Positions 33,931 through 45,680 of a stretch of 64,000 nt of DNA are shown here, in pieces (positions within the stretch are counted from its first letter, which is position 1; the number at the start of each line of letters is the position of its first letter). Both the position numbers and the translations under genes were made by a program. The DNA comes from Dolomedes plantarius (taxonomy: Eukaryota > Arthropoda > Arachnida > Araneae > Dolomedidae). The stretch is from NCBI GenBank assembly GCA_907164885.2, contig OU015503.1, positions 67,539,568 to 67,603,567 of the forward strand, read 5' to 3'. Below the pieces are notes generated by a model. That model was not told the origin of the DNA. It was given only the letters and a program-made list of their open reading frames with translations, and did no database searches.

Positions 33931-34455
33931 CTTTCGGAGAGAACAGCGTTCTCTTTCGTCTGACGATTTTGACTAACGATTCTCAAACGACTCTCGAGTA
34001 AGGATCTCCAGATCTGGTGGATTCCACACTACTCGGAGATGGCAGTCTGCAGTCGTTCTCTTCACCATCTGCTCACTCACTGCACCATCTGCAGTGAGTT
34101 CTCTTCAGCTGTCCCCCAGGAATTAAAACTCAAGTTTATCTGCTCGATTTACGGGGGGGGGGGGGCGGAGAGAAATCGGCGTCCCCTGGTGCTCATTGGT
34201 CACTGAACCCGTGACGTTCTCAGACCAGGTGACTTGTCTTTCGACTTTGGCATATAGGGCGTTAATTGGCGGCAATCTGTCTGTGTCGTGGCCCAGGAAT
34301 TGCAGTTGCGGCCCATTTTCTATGGTCTTATGGTCAATCTGCCTGTGAGTGATTGCCTTCTTTCAAGAGAACGTCTCGTTTCCGGATGTTAAACCATTTC
34401 TCTTGACAGGGAAGTGGATTTGTTACAGTACTAGTCCAGTTATTCTCAGCCTTCC
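33931..34455. other. Unassigned GC-richer segment
   Basis: The segment has a 13-G run at 34154, many gattctc/ctctcg phrases and no long frame. It may be LTR or DNA transposon sequence. No ends were identified. Confidence 0.3.
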
Positions 34456-34460
34456 CGATG

Positions 34461-34880
34461 TCTAGCCCAGTAGGTATGTACATCTTACCTTCGAAAAAGA
34501 TCTGGTATTAGATTTTGTTTCCTACTTGTATATGTTTAGTCCAGTAGTGAAAAATCAAGTTTCAATTCGAAAGACCTCAGCGGAATTTTCTGTGGCTTAA
34601 AAACAACGAAATTTTTTAACTTTTTTTGGTTTTCTTTTTTAAATATCTCGGCAATGGTTGGTTCTAGAGCTTAGATTGCCATTACAATCTTAAAGGAGAT
34701 AAAATTTTGAGCAAATCTTATATTTACATCTTTTTTCTAAACCCAATAACAAGGGAGCTACAGCGTCATGAATATGGGATATTTTATTCCTTTTGTCGAG
34801 AAAGACGCAAAACTTACTTCTCTATCACACTAACTCGTACAATTGCTATATATATATCCGTATTTGAGAAATGAACAATA
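34461..34880 (-). repeat. Left arm of a large inverted repeat
   Basis: The arm is the reverse complement of 37670-38183, with phrases such as tagcccagtag, agtccagtagtgaaaaa, ctcggcaatggttggttctag and cccaataacaagggagct all present inverted. The arms enclose the broken CXC-type gene. They may be the terminal repeats of one long element or a recombination product. Confidence 0.8.
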
Positions 34881-34924
34881 TATGTGTTACAGCAGTCAGT
34901 TTCTTTAAAGTAAATTAAAACTGG

Positions 34925-35744
34925 TTCATCCAACCAAAGAAACTGTAGTATAAAATTTTTAGAGCATTATATTCTGTGTAAAATGGGTACCAACACATAC
35001 AAATTACTTCGGTTATAAGGTTGCTAGCTTCTCTCGAAGTTGCCGTCATTTTTTCAACTTTTGCTAGTAAGTGCCATTTTCGGTATAATTTTGTTTTTCT
35101 GGGAAAGTACCTGTTTAAAGAAAAAATAGCTCTAACTAAATGTTGTGGAGCATTTAATTCTGCGTTCAACGAGTACTTTTCAGAACGCCGAATGGTAAAA
35201 TTGCCATTTTCTAGAAAATTCTTGTACTCTGTAGAAGTTAGCTTATTCTGTAAGACTAACATCTCCTGCAAGTACAGTGTTACAGACTTTGCATACAAAA
35301 AAATGGCCACTTTCATGGATGTAAGGCAGCATTCTTTTCACACAAGGTACATGAAGCTTCCAGTCTACACTTCTCTCTGCTTGGATGAATTGCTTTATCA
35401 ACGTTACCATTCGAAAATATTGCACCCATAGTTTTGCTGTAGGTCCATTATTTTCCAGCTCTCCTAATTTCTGAGTAAACATCTGCACAATACTTTGTAC
35501 AGCAGTATCTGATTCAAAAAGAGAACAATCTACGTCACTGATGGCATCTCGCTCTTCATCTGAAATCTCAATCTTCGAAAGAACGATCCTTGCAATTGCC
35601 AAGTGGCACATCATGTGAGCCCTGACATCTCACAAATATGCATGGCCCGTCATCAGTTTCTCAATTGATGCCCGAGCATAGGAAATGCTCAATAAGTCCT
35701 GCAACCCACTGCCACCCATGTTGTATCCTACTGCTCCCATGAAG
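34925..35744 (-). pseudogene. Broken copy of an uncharacterised arthropod gene (main part)
   Basis: Read on the minus strand from about 35743: FMGAVGYNMGGSGLQDLLSI, then IEKLMTGHAY, a TGA, then an open part 35614-35243 with GELENNGPTAKLWVQYFRMV and VDWKLHVPCVKRMLPYIHES. A frameshift inside the GHFxYAKSAHLYLQ block moves the continuation to 35316-34915 (YAKSVTLYLQEM, NFTIRRSEKY). This resembles a large family of uncharacterised arthropod proteins, often multicopy, that end in a CXC (tesmin/TSO1-like) cysteine tail. I recognise it from general memory of such predictions, not from a named gene. Here the cysteine tail is on the opposite strand (35746 on), so the copy is rearranged as well as frameshifted. 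Confidence 0.65.
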
Positions 35745-35928
35745 CGTGAAGGACATTAGTAGACGAAAGTTCCCCAAACTAACAGTTACGGACCTAATCT
35801 CAGATTGCAAAAAGGGTTGTACTGGTGCATGTACTTGCCGAAAAGCAGGGTTGAAATGCTCAAATATGTGTAAGCACTGCAGTGGCCTCGCATGTACAAA
35901 TGTAGTTGAACTGCCTGATGATTTAAAG

Positions 35929-36432
35929 CAATGGTTCTCAACCGGTGGTACGCGTACCCCTTAGGGGTACGCGAAAATCTGTAAGGGGTACGCGGTTAAC
36001 TACCAAAAAGTATACAAAATTATATTGATTTATGCTAGAATTTAATTGTGATAAAATTTTGAGCAATGATTTAAAACTGAAAACTATCAGTAAAGCAGCA
36101 AGCAAACACGTCGCTCGTTACTACTGTATCCAAGCTGGATCCAAATATTGATGAACTTTGTAAACAAGAACAAGCCCAGCGTTCCCACTAATTATTTCCT
36201 GAGACTTATTTTGTGTCTGTTAATAAAAACTTTGTAATAAAATGTCCATTAAAATAAAATTTCTTGTTTTTAATTTAAATTACCTATTCGTAATTACATT
36301 TTAACAGTTTAACAGTTAAACTTTAACTAAGATAACACATTTTAATAAAACTAAAGTGTTTTTGTCGGGGGTATGCATAGTTAATGATACACAAAATAGG
36401 GTACATGGGTTGAAAAAGGTTGAGAATCCCTG
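35929..36432. mobile_element. hAT non-autonomous element (504 bp)
   Basis: Ends are CAATGGTTCTCAACC and GGTTGAGAATCCCTG, imperfect inverted repeats of the CAGNGGTTCTCAACC type seen in many hAT families. The flanks are ATTTAAAG and ATTTAGAC (6 of 8 identical). Inside the left end a second inversion occurs (ggtacgcgtacccc / ggggtacgcg). Confidence 0.8.
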
Positions 36433-36440
36433 ATTTAGAC

Positions 36441-37318
36441 CAGAGTTCCGCTACCTTTTATCTTCCACGGCACAACAACGTTTTTTTTTTCGATAATTCC
36501 GCGGCACACCACAAGAAAAAGCTTGCAAATATATAAATTACAATAAATACGTATATGTTTTTATTAGATAAAAAACACAACAAAATAGCTCTATGTATCA
36601 AGATAATTATAATCATTTAAGTTTTATATAAATCATTTTGAAAGCGAGTTTGCACCAACACAAGAACAAAAATATAAAATTATAGTTTACAAGTAAAAAA
36701 ATTTTCTCTTTAAATTTTTATATTAAAATTTATTTTTTGGTCTTTACTTAAGCCTAATAAATCAAAGTTAATTTAAACACAACTAATTTATTAATGAGAC
36801 ATTTGAGATTGTTTTGATAAATGTACGTTTTATATTTGCACGTTTTATATTTGGCTCTATAGTAGAAAGAGCTACAGTTCATGGTCAAGGTCCTTTGAAT
36901 ATGATCGTTTGTCATTTTCAATTAGAACCAGTGTCGGAAAACTTTGTTCGCATAAGTATGTCGTAGAAAAGGGGAACAAAATTTCAATGGCATTGTCAGA
37001 AATTTGTGGATATTCTTTCTTAACTGAAATCCAGAAATATGACGCTCGAGCATACATACAATGTATGGCTAACACCATGTTTTTGTTTTGTGTATAATAT
37101 CGATGAGAGAGTATTAAGAGAAGTAAGTTTTGTGTATAATATCGATCCAGAGAAATTACACATTAACAAAAAGTTAGAGGAATATTTTACTTAGAAACAT
37201 TTCTATTTAATGCGGTGGTTAATTTTTTCATTATTATATTCGATAAAATCACCGCGGCACAGTCAAGATCACCTCGCGGCACACTAGTGTGCCACGGCAC
37301 AGAGGTTGCAGAGCACTG
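36441..37318 (-). mobile_element. hAT element, deleted copy of the 1673-4749 family
   Basis: Ends CAGAGTTCCGCTACC and GGTTGCAGAGCACTG match those of 1673-4749, as do the subterminal blocks. The left flank ATTTAGAC is shared with the previous hAT and the right flank is ATTTTGAG, so this element landed in the target copy left by, or beside, the first one. It retains only the C-terminal end of the transposase. Confidence 0.85.
36872..37078 (-). pseudogene. hAT transposase C-terminal fragment
   Basis: A 68-codon frame contains YFWISVKKEYPQISDNAIEI and LFPFSTTYLCEQSF, the hAT dimerisation block, then KDLDHEL. It corresponds to the remnant at 2420-2640 in the longer copy and preserves the frame better. 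The N-terminal and catalytic parts are deleted. Confidence 0.8.
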
Positions 37319-37669
37319 ATTTTGAGGATGATTATGACGTGTCACCAGACATAGAAATGATGTCCACCCCAGATCATTAAAACAGCTAAAAACAATAGGT
37401 ATGAAGAATGTTATTTAATTTGAAATATTTCAATTTATTACAGTTACTGCTTCATATATAATTACATAATAATAATTATTTTTTATGTAATTTCTTCTAT
37501 ATATTATTTCACTTCTGCTAGATTTTCTAATTTATAATTATGTATTTAAACGGTTTTTATGGATGTTGAATACTCCGATTTTTGTATTTAATTTCCTATG
37601 TATCGACAAATGTGTAGTTTGTGTATATAATTATATAAATAAGCACATCATTCAAGTATGTGCGAGTAA

Positions 37670-37715
37670 AAATATATATATATTGTAATACAGATATTGT
37701 ACATTTCTCAAATAT

Positions 37716-37786
<71 letters not shown>

Positions 37787-38183
37787 AAATGTACGAGTTA
37801 GTGTGTTAGAGAAGTAAGTTTTGAGTCTTTCTCTACAAAAAGAATAAAGTATCCCATATTCCTGACGCTGTAGCTCGCTTGTTATTGGGTTTAGAAAAAA
37901 GATGTAAATGTAAGATTTGCTCAAAATTTTGCCTTCTTTAAGATTGTAATGCAATCTAAGCAGAAATCTAGAACCAACCATTGCCGAGATATTTGAAAAA
38001 ACCAAAAATGAAGTTTAAAAATTTCGTTGTTTTTAAGCCACAGAAAATTCCGCCGAGGTCTTTCGAATTGGAAAACTTGGTTTTTCACTACTGGACTAAA
38101 CATATACAAGAAGGAAAAAAAAATCTAATACCTTATCTTTTGTCCGGTAAGGCCATTTATTTGAACCCAGCTACTGGGCTAGT
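37670..38183 (+). repeat. Right arm of the large inverted repeat, with (TA)n expansion
   Basis: Inverted copy of 34461-34880. The (TA)n tract at 37719-37783 corresponds to a short TATATATAT in the left arm and so expanded after duplication. The 125-codon plus-strand frame (37981-38358) has no recognisable domain and its antisense also lies in the arm, so I do not call a gene. Confidence 0.8.
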
Positions 38184-38499
38184 CGAGAGCCCATCGAAAT
38201 TTTCAGATAGCATGGCGGGCACAACAAATGGTTTTTGTATCACTGGTGATCATTATTTACATAATAGAAATATTTTTTATTCAACAGTACGTTACCAACC
38301 CTTTAACATTTATTGCAATGATTATGTTTTGAAAAATAATAAAAGAGAAGAAACGTAAATAAAATTTTTATTTTTTTATTTTATGAGTAGGTACATGGAA
38401 TTAAAAAAAAGTAATATAAGTCGATTTAATGCGAATAAATACTTTATTTAAAATTTAATGAGGTTTTTGCATCTGAACTGAATTAGCTAATTTTTAGTA
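38184..38499. other. AT-rich spacer
   Basis: No feature was seen. Confidence 0.4.
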
Positions 38500-38686
38500 C
38501 AGTTGACTCTCTGTTTAACGACGCTCTACTTAACGACGATCTCTATTTAAAGACTATATTTCCCAGTCCCGGCCCCTCCGACGTTATGGAAAATGTTATT
38601 TTTTCACAAATTCTGTTTAAGGGTGATCTCTACTTAAGGACGATTTTTCACGGTCCCTTGAAAGTCGTTAAACAGAGAACCAACTG
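38500..38686. mobile_element. pogo/Tigger-like MITE (187 bp)
   Basis: Ends CAGTTGACTCTCTGTTTAAC and GTTAAACAGAGAACCAACTG are inverted repeats of the CAGTTGA...TTTAACGA type seen in pogo/Tigger elements. TA flanks both ends (38498-38499 and 38687-38688). The cttaacgacgatctc-type subterminal repeats recur inside. Confidence 0.85.
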
Positions 38687-38688
38687 TA

Positions 38689-39412
38689 ATTGGGAATATA
38701 AGATGATATTCCCGTTCTTAAGCAATCGTCCAAATGTTCATCAGTAAGTTACCGCCGAATGACGACCAGTGTGCCGTTGGTGGCGTGTTGTTCGTGTTTT
38801 ACACATACGCAGCATTTTATAAAATATGCAAAAGAAATTTCAAAATAAAGTTGGGCAAATAGTTGAGAACCACTGTACTAAGCCAACCCCGAAATCCTCA
38901 TGTAATTTAACATATATTAATTCCATGTAGTTTTAGACTTGTTCACGAATGATAGCGGAATATCTATTGATTAACCGTCTTATAGATCTACACTTCTCCA
39001 CGTTTCTATGAGTGGCTTACATTCATTTAAAGGTCCAATGGTAGCCTAGTGATAACGTTCAGACATTTCTGGAAGTGGCAGCAATGTCACGCGACGTCGC
39101 TGCAAAGGTTGCAGAAGTATTGAAACTTAGCGTTACGCTTTCGTTATTTTATAATTCTGTATGTTTGGACCCACCCATATAAAAGGCGGTTTGCGCGAAA
39201 GAGAAGCAAGTTTTTTGTAACTTTCTTGAGTGACGCACTCGGTTTGTTACTCTCACCTGATAATGGGCAAACATTCTGCTCTTGTAATTTATAGTTAAAT
39301 TTGTATAAAAATGCAAATAAATGTAGATAGTAAGCTGCCCCACTCTGGATTCTTTACTGGACTTGAATTATTGGAATTATTGTTTGTGAAATTTGTTCGA
39401 CTTTTCGTTGTA
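38689..39412. other. No gene recognised
   Basis: A weak A-box-like TGGTAGCCTAGTGATAAC occurs at 39041 without a B box. Confidence 0.35.
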
Positions 39413-40261
39413 CAGGTAACCCTCCTATAACACGGTAGATAGGTTCCTAGAAAATGCCGTGTTGTGTGAAACCGCGTTATAAGAGACCCAGAGACAGTTC
39501 AAAAAGGGGGGTTACGTTCTGAAAACTTATTAAAAACAAACTTTTTTTTAAAATTCCATATAAGCAACTTAATTTTTATTAAAATTATAAATGTATGTAA
39601 CACACAAACAAAAAGAAACGAAAAAATATTATCATTTTATGCGATCTCAATTTAATAAATTTCTCCCTCATCACTGCTCAGTACAATCAAACGAGAGCTT
39701 TTTTTTCGATTGAACGATATCACCTTCACTTTCAGAACCTTTTTCTTCATTTAGATTTTTTGCACCTTCTATCCTCTTTTAAAAATGTTTAAATTTGGTT
39801 TATTTGCTGGTTCTTACAAGGTCATTGTAGATTCACGGTATGGAGATAGACAAATTTTTAGCTCCTTTTTGGAATTTTCGGCTTCTTTCAGCGGAAGGGT
39901 CTGCATTCAGGAAGAAAGATTCAAGATTTTCAGCTAAGCTTAGGCCTTCTTGTAATTTTATAGAGTTATAAATGAATAAATTATAATTTGTTTATCCATT
40001 TTCATGTAAAGCCACTATAGTTCATTATTCCTTTCCGTCATTATTTTAAGGTAGTTTAGTTTTTAAATGTGTTAAACAAAAATCATGTTATCTAGTGCTA
40101 TAGAAGTACAATGTTGTGTAAAGGTTTTCGCAATTTTTTTTATCGTGTTAGAGTTAAACCGTGTTACAGTCTGCAGTGTTATACGAGGGTTACCGCAATT
40201 TATTTTACCGTGTTAGAGCGAAACCGTGTTGTAAGATGCCGTGCTGTAGGAGGGCTACCTG
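39413..40261. mobile_element. pogo/Tigger-like non-autonomous element (849 bp)
   Basis: Ends CAGGTAACCCTCCTATAACA and its imperfect complement TGCTGTAGGAGGGCTACCTG are flanked by TA (39411-39412 and 40262-40263). Subterminal repeats of cgtgttagag/accgtgtta recur three times near the right end. No transposase remains. Confidence 0.85.
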
Positions 40262-40263
40262 TA

Positions 40264-41740
40264 CTTAGATATTTATTTTGGACTTCGATCGACATCACTG
40301 TAGGTGCTAAATGTTTTTCTGCAGACTATGAAAGTTAATCAATTTAAACTTTTACATCACGTAATTTATTTCTGTTAAAAATAACTTAAATAAAACAACT
40401 CGTATGTCAGGTATTAGAGCATCACATTTCATAAAAATTTACCCATTCTCAATTAATAGGCGCAGCTCCCTTAATTATACATGATGTAGAACTTCGCTTA
40501 AAAGTTAAAAATGCGTTGTAAAGTTATTCATTAACTCCGAAACTTGATTCCATAATTGATGAAAACTATTCGTGCCATTTTAATCCTTAATTACTTTCTA
40601 ATAGGAGATTTTTGATGACGCTCTGACGATATAATTATGATTTATTTTCTGTTCTCCCATTAAATAATTTCTGAAATTGCCGAATGAACGCATCATGTTA
40701 GCGGAAGTGATTTACTGTCATTTTATACCGTCTTCCACTGGGACTCCAAATGATACAAAGTTCTCTTTTAAGGTACCAAAAATGTCAAAACAATTAACAT
40801 ATTTCGCTGAATCATTAAATCCATGATAATATCTCTCATGAGATGGGGGTTTCGGGAAGGGTTCGAGCATTAATTTCTTCTGTGATTTACGATGAAATGT
40901 TTCATGAGTTATCAAAACTTTTGAAACGGGTGTTTTTAATTTCTGCTACAGGTAAGGTTACAGAGAATATAGCTCACTTCTACCCAGACTTGGGTGTATA
41001 TAATTTGAAGAGGCACTCTAAATGAATTTGATACAAACACAGTTTATACATGAAACAATGTTTATTGAATTCGTTTCACATATAGAATTTGCTTTTACAG
41101 CAATAAGCATACGTACTACTTGTACGGAATATATATTAGCATTCAATAAAAATACACTTTGCCATACTCACAAACCAGCAGAGAGTCAAACCAGCAGTAC
41201 TGCTACGTAAACTTTGGGCCCCCTAAGCACTAGCGCAGGATAGCACCTGGAGCTGCTTACATCGTAGCTCCCTCAACTCGCTTATCTATCAACTTAACAA
41301 CCTTTTTCAAAAAACCCTTTTTTAATCAAGCTGCTTGGTATTTATACCAAGCGCGTATGCCGAAATTAGCATATCTCAAGCAGCTTCTTTAATTCATTCA
41401 CTCAAAAGTTCGATTCTTGTGAATCGAATCTTATGTATACCTTACAAGGTTTAAACGGGAATACGAAGCTAAATGATATTTTATTCTGTTTCAGTATTTA
41501 CGGTGTACCAATGCAGCTAGGGATTAGCGAAGCGGAATTCGACCCTGAGGGCGCAAGGTTCGGATCCAGACTATCGTCACTGAAAGCTCTCGTGTCCAAA
41601 CTGAATATGGGTTCGTTAAATCTGCCTTTTCCCAGTTCGCCCAAACTCCTCATCAAACAAGTAAAATAGCAAGGTATCGGCAACGATCAACAGAGGAAGA
41701 AATGTTGAATTCAACCAATAAACACATCGGTGCACATTTG
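40264..41740. other. No gene recognised; possible LTR-like piece
   Basis: Small frames at 40718-40915 (minus) and 41433-41669 (plus) have no recognisable domain. At 41330-41400 gctgcttggtatttatacca and ctcaagcagc form a small inverted repeat. Class unknown. Confidence 0.3.
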
Positions 41741-41984
41741 AGGGAACAAGGGACCCCCATCCTCGAATTTTAATTTTCAGTTTTTAACTCTATATACAGA
41801 TTGAGAATAAATAATGTTCCTTATTACTACATTGAAGACTCGAAAATTTCAAAATAAGGAATTTTTTGGTAGAATAATGTCTGTTTTTCAATTTTTTTTC
41901 CAAAAATGCTGACATTTTTCAAAATGCTCTACGCAAATTCAATATCATTTAAAAACCTTATTTTTTTTAACTCAAGTTTATCAT

Positions 41985-42560
41985 CTATATATATTTATAA
42001 TAAATACAACAATCAATGTATGCAATTGATCAAAAAAAAACGAAAAAATATATTTATAAAAAATCGTAACGGATATTTTTGTAGACAAAATAATGTAGAA
42101 GAAAATATTCAAATTAAATCTAATAGAACATACTAAAGAATATAGTACAGTTTAAGGAACATATCTTTTACTGTATTTTAATATTTTTTTGGATAATGTC
42201 TAATCGTCTGCAGCATTAGAACGAAAGAAAATTTTTTTTTTGTGTTTCGTTGCTATGAACGTGACGATAAATTAATTTAAAGTACCAGAAAAAGAAATCA
42301 CGTGATCAGCATTTAATAAATTAAATTCTAAAAAATAATCTTTAAAAATTCACCAAAAATAAAAAAATGGAGGTAAAGATTCGAAAAAGATTTCATTTTA
42401 AAGGAATTTTTAGGATCTTTCCCGTGATATAAATTTTAAAACCCTCAAATTATTATTTTAAATGCAAACTGAAAACAGTTACAAAAACAGCTTAAAAATT
42501 TAATTTTAAAAAATCTAAGAAGAATTTTTCAAAAATCGTAATATAATTGTGCACTGATTT
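41985..42560 (-). mobile_element. Partial Helitron, family H1 (inverted, 3' end missing)
   Basis: It matches the reverse complement of about 43000-43610, including tggataatgtctaatcgtctgc and atcacgtgatcagcatttaa. It lacks the terminal CTAG/hairpin end and the TC end. Confidence 0.7.
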
Positions 42561-42956
42561 TTTTGTATGAATCTAAAGTTTTAAATAATTTTGCGTCTGT
42601 TTGTTATTTAAAGTTTTATATTTAGGACCATAGGAAAAACGTGATGAACTGCGTTTCCTAGTCCGTTTATGCCTCCTAACGCTGATATTTTACGTTATAA
42701 CTTCGGAGAGCGAAATTTTAGATTTTTGCATGTTTTTATTTTATCATCTATAAATTTGAAAAATATTTCTGGTTTCAAACAAATAGGAACAGTTTTATAA
42801 CAAACCTGAGAAATTCGGAGGAAATCAGAAGAAAAAACATGCGCTTGGAGCATTTTGAAAAATTTTAGCATTTTTGAAAAAAAGTCTTCTACAAAATACT
42901 TATTTATGAATTCTAAGTAACTTCAATGTAGTAAAAAATAATATTTATTATACTTA

Positions 42957-43702
42957 TCTATTTATATAAAACAGTTCCGTAACTGACTGACATACAATGC
43001 ACAGACCAAACTGTTGAACCTAAAGGGCTGAAATTTTGCATGGTGATTCTTCTTATAGTGTAGGGGTGCACTAAGAAAGATTTTTGAAAAAATCTTCTTA
43101 AATTTTTAAGTTGTTTTTGTAATTGTTTTCAGTTTGCATTTAAAATAATAATTTGAGGGTTATAAAATTTATATCACGAGAAAGATCCTAAAAATTCCTT
43201 TAAAATGAAATCTTTTTCGAATCTTTACCTCCATTTTTTGATTTTTGGTGAATTTTTAAAGATTCTTTTTTAGAATTTAATTTATTAAATGCTGATTAAG
43301 TGATTTTTTTCTGGGACTTTAAATTAATTTATCGTCACGTTCATAGCAACGAAACAGACAAAAAAAAATTTTTTCTTTCGTTCTAATGCGGTAGACGATT
43401 GGACATTTTCCAAAAAAATATTAAAATACAGTAAAAGATATGTTCCTCAAACTGTACTATATTCTTTAGTATGTTCTATTAGATTTAATTTGAATATTTT
43501 CTTCTACATTATTTTGTCTACAAAAATATCCGTTACGATTTTTGATAAATATATTTTTTCGTTTTTTTTTGCATCAATTGCATACATTGATCGTTGTATT
43601 TATTATAAATATATTTAAACATATGTTTGGCATTAATTGCATACATTGACCGTTGTATTTAATTTGAAAGCACTCCGTAGCGAAGTACGGGTTTTCAGCT
43701 AG
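42957..43702 (+). mobile_element. Non-autonomous Helitron, family H1 copy 2 (746 bp)
   Basis: It begins TCTATTTATATAAAACAG after A42956 and ends TTTTCAGCTAG before T43703. The body aligns with 22647-23333. Removing it rejoins ttattatactta with tatggtatatagag, which matches the uninterrupted sequence at 57535-57565. Confidence 0.85.
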
Positions 43703-43892
43703 TATGGTATATAGAGTAAAATATTTAAAATAAGAAAAAAAAACGAGGTTGAAGTTCCCTTGTCACTTTAAATACTCGTACCGAGATCTTGCTTGTAGTT
43801 TTACAGTAATGTACAATTTATTTTACCACTTACAACCGAAATAGGTTTTATTTTGGTTAAAAAAATTCAACATTAAATAGCGGTCAAAAATA

Positions 43893-44301
43893 CACTGCTG
43901 GCCACCCAAATTGCAACACCAAGAAAGACAAGAGATATCACAACAAAATTTATTTTGTAGATAACATGTTGACCAAGTATCAAATGATTAAATTTATAGA
44001 CTTCTGTGAAGTGTGGTTCCTGCCAATATCAGTAGCCACAGTAGCCGCCATTGTTGGAGATCACCGCTGCCACACGCCTCGGCATTGATTCAAAGAGACT
44101 TTGGATGAGTTCTGGGGGTTCAGCAGACCAAGCAGCTTCCACACGTTGCCAAAGTTGGTCTGATGTGGCAGCTGGGGATGGATGTGCGTCTGCGCTGAAA
44201 TTCTTATCATATGCATATCTGACCTCCGGTAATGCATGTTGTAAATTTCATGTTATTTGCATGTTTCCTTCAGGATGTTGCATTTACAGTCGCCAGCAGT
44301 G
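43893..44301 (-). mobile_element. MITE made by internal deletion of the 53.6-kb Tc1 family
   Basis: TA flanks both ends (43891-43892 and 44302-44303). The left 300 bp is the reverse complement of the 3' end of the Tc1 element at 53578-54986, including the end of its transposase gene. The right 115 bp is the reverse complement of its 5' end. The middle (roughly 1 kb) is missing. The join lies at gggatgGAtgtgcg, where the two parental flanks overlap by GA. Confidence 0.9.
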
Positions 44302-45680
44302 TATTACAAAAATTACAAAATTTGATTTTCGACTCAATCAAAACATAACAAAAACACCCCTGTAATTCTTTGAGTCCCTTTTAGTCTGAAATTGACTGCT
44401 AAGAAAGCTGTACGGTTGGCTAAAATTATAAGAATGCAAGGATTTTTATCAACTATTTCTCTTTCTTGTCTTTGTATACTAGTAATACTTATCCTTGATT
44501 TTAAAGTTTATCTCGGGTGGAAATCCTCCCCATAGGACAACATTAAACATTCTACAGTAAACACAATTTTCAAACAAATTTAATTAATGAATTATTTATG
44601 GACCATGATCAGCAGAAAACTGGCGATTTTCCCTTAAGTAAATATTTGTCCTCTTCCCTTTATACCTTTTTATATCGTTTGCCGATGCAGCTTCATATTG
44701 GAGCTTTTATAAGTGCACAGAGTCAGGCCTCTCGGCTGTTATTGTTTGTTTTGATTTGCGATGAAATCTTTAATTGCGAGAACAAAGAGATGGGGAAAAA
44801 CTGATAAAGGAAAAAAAAATCGATGAAAAGAAGATTTCATTCTTAGCGAGTATTGAAGAATATTTTGGGTGTTTATATGATTTTTTCCTCACATGCTGTT
44901 GTAACCTTCATCATTTTCTTTTAGTCCATGATTTTAGCGAGCATAGTTAAAAAACTGAATTCTCAGAGTTATCAAAGTCACCTTATGCAAAACAATTCTT
45001 ATTTGATGTTATAAATTAGTTTATAAATTTATCTCATTTTAAGGTATCCGTTCGCCTTTAAGGCGGCATTTTGGTCAAAATATCGATTTTTTCCCCTTTG
45101 CAATAACATTAAAGCCTATTCTATTATCTTTCTAACTCTGTTTGAATTTACAAAATTGGTGGACTTCAGTACAAAAACGGTTATTTTTAAAGTAATAAAT
45201 GCGTTATAAAGTTATTTTTAGCGGTTTTCTCGAAATTATTTTTTTCATTTTTTCTCTTTACCCAACACTTCCTATAACAAAAAGTTACGGTTAAAATGCC
45301 TTAAAATTTTGCATACTTTATCTATAAATGATTTTAAAGGGGATGGGACTATGCTCATGATTGCAGACTAATTAGTCATGTGTCTACATAGGTATGAATT
45401 GCAAGTGATTTTTTTTGTACGTCAGAACTTTAACTGCTACAAACTCTGAGATAAAAAGAGTATAATTCTGAGAATACTCTACTCTCTAGAAAAAGTTATT
45501 TTCTTCATTCTTCAATTCAGAAAAGGACAATATATTCGTTTGTTCTTGAGTTATAATGTATTGCGGAAATGCCAAATTTTCACCTATTTTTTCAATTACC
45601 CCCCCCCCCCCTTGAAACATTTATTTTTATGGAACATCTAAATTTTTTGTACATTTCTCCAAGTTTTAACTTATATGTCA
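44302..45680. other. AT-rich stretch without a gene
   Basis: A 12-C run lies at 45600. Around 45050-45250 the text has the look of a low-complexity repeat (gtatccgttcgcctttaagg) but no ends are seen. Confidence 0.35.

Larger units (their letters stand above)
35746..37380 (+). pseudogene. CXC-domain (tesmin/TSO1-like) tail, split by two hAT insertions
   Basis: From 35755 the frame reads RRKFPKLTVTDLISDCKKGC, then CTCRKAGLKCSNMCKHCSGL and ACTNVVELPDD, a cysteine pattern like the CXC zinc-binding DNA-binding motif. At 35921 the frame runs into a hAT element. It resumes after the second hAT at 37319 as FEDDYDVSPDIEMMSTPDH followed by TAA at 37378-37380, an acidic tail typical of these proteins. 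Taking out both elements and the extra target copies restores a single frame through the junction. There is no start codon of its own: a TGA lies just upstream, so it is the 3' part of a gene whose 5' part lies inverted at 34925-35744. Confidence 0.75.
41746..43763. mobile_element. AT-rich inverted-repeat element holding two Helitron copies
   Basis: Outer ends (gaacaagggaccccc...cctcg on the left; cgaggttgaagttcccttgtc on the right) are rough inverted repeats. The inner arms share actctatatac / gtatatagagt. Relatives lie at 7870-8600 and 57060-57610. The element at 57.5 kb shows an undisturbed version of the site where the Helitron at 42957 sits. Confidence 0.55.

Noticed and set aside
37981..38358. 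125-aa plus-strand frame
   Set aside because: It lies largely in the right arm of a large inverted repeat, has no recognisable domain and is broken in the left arm.
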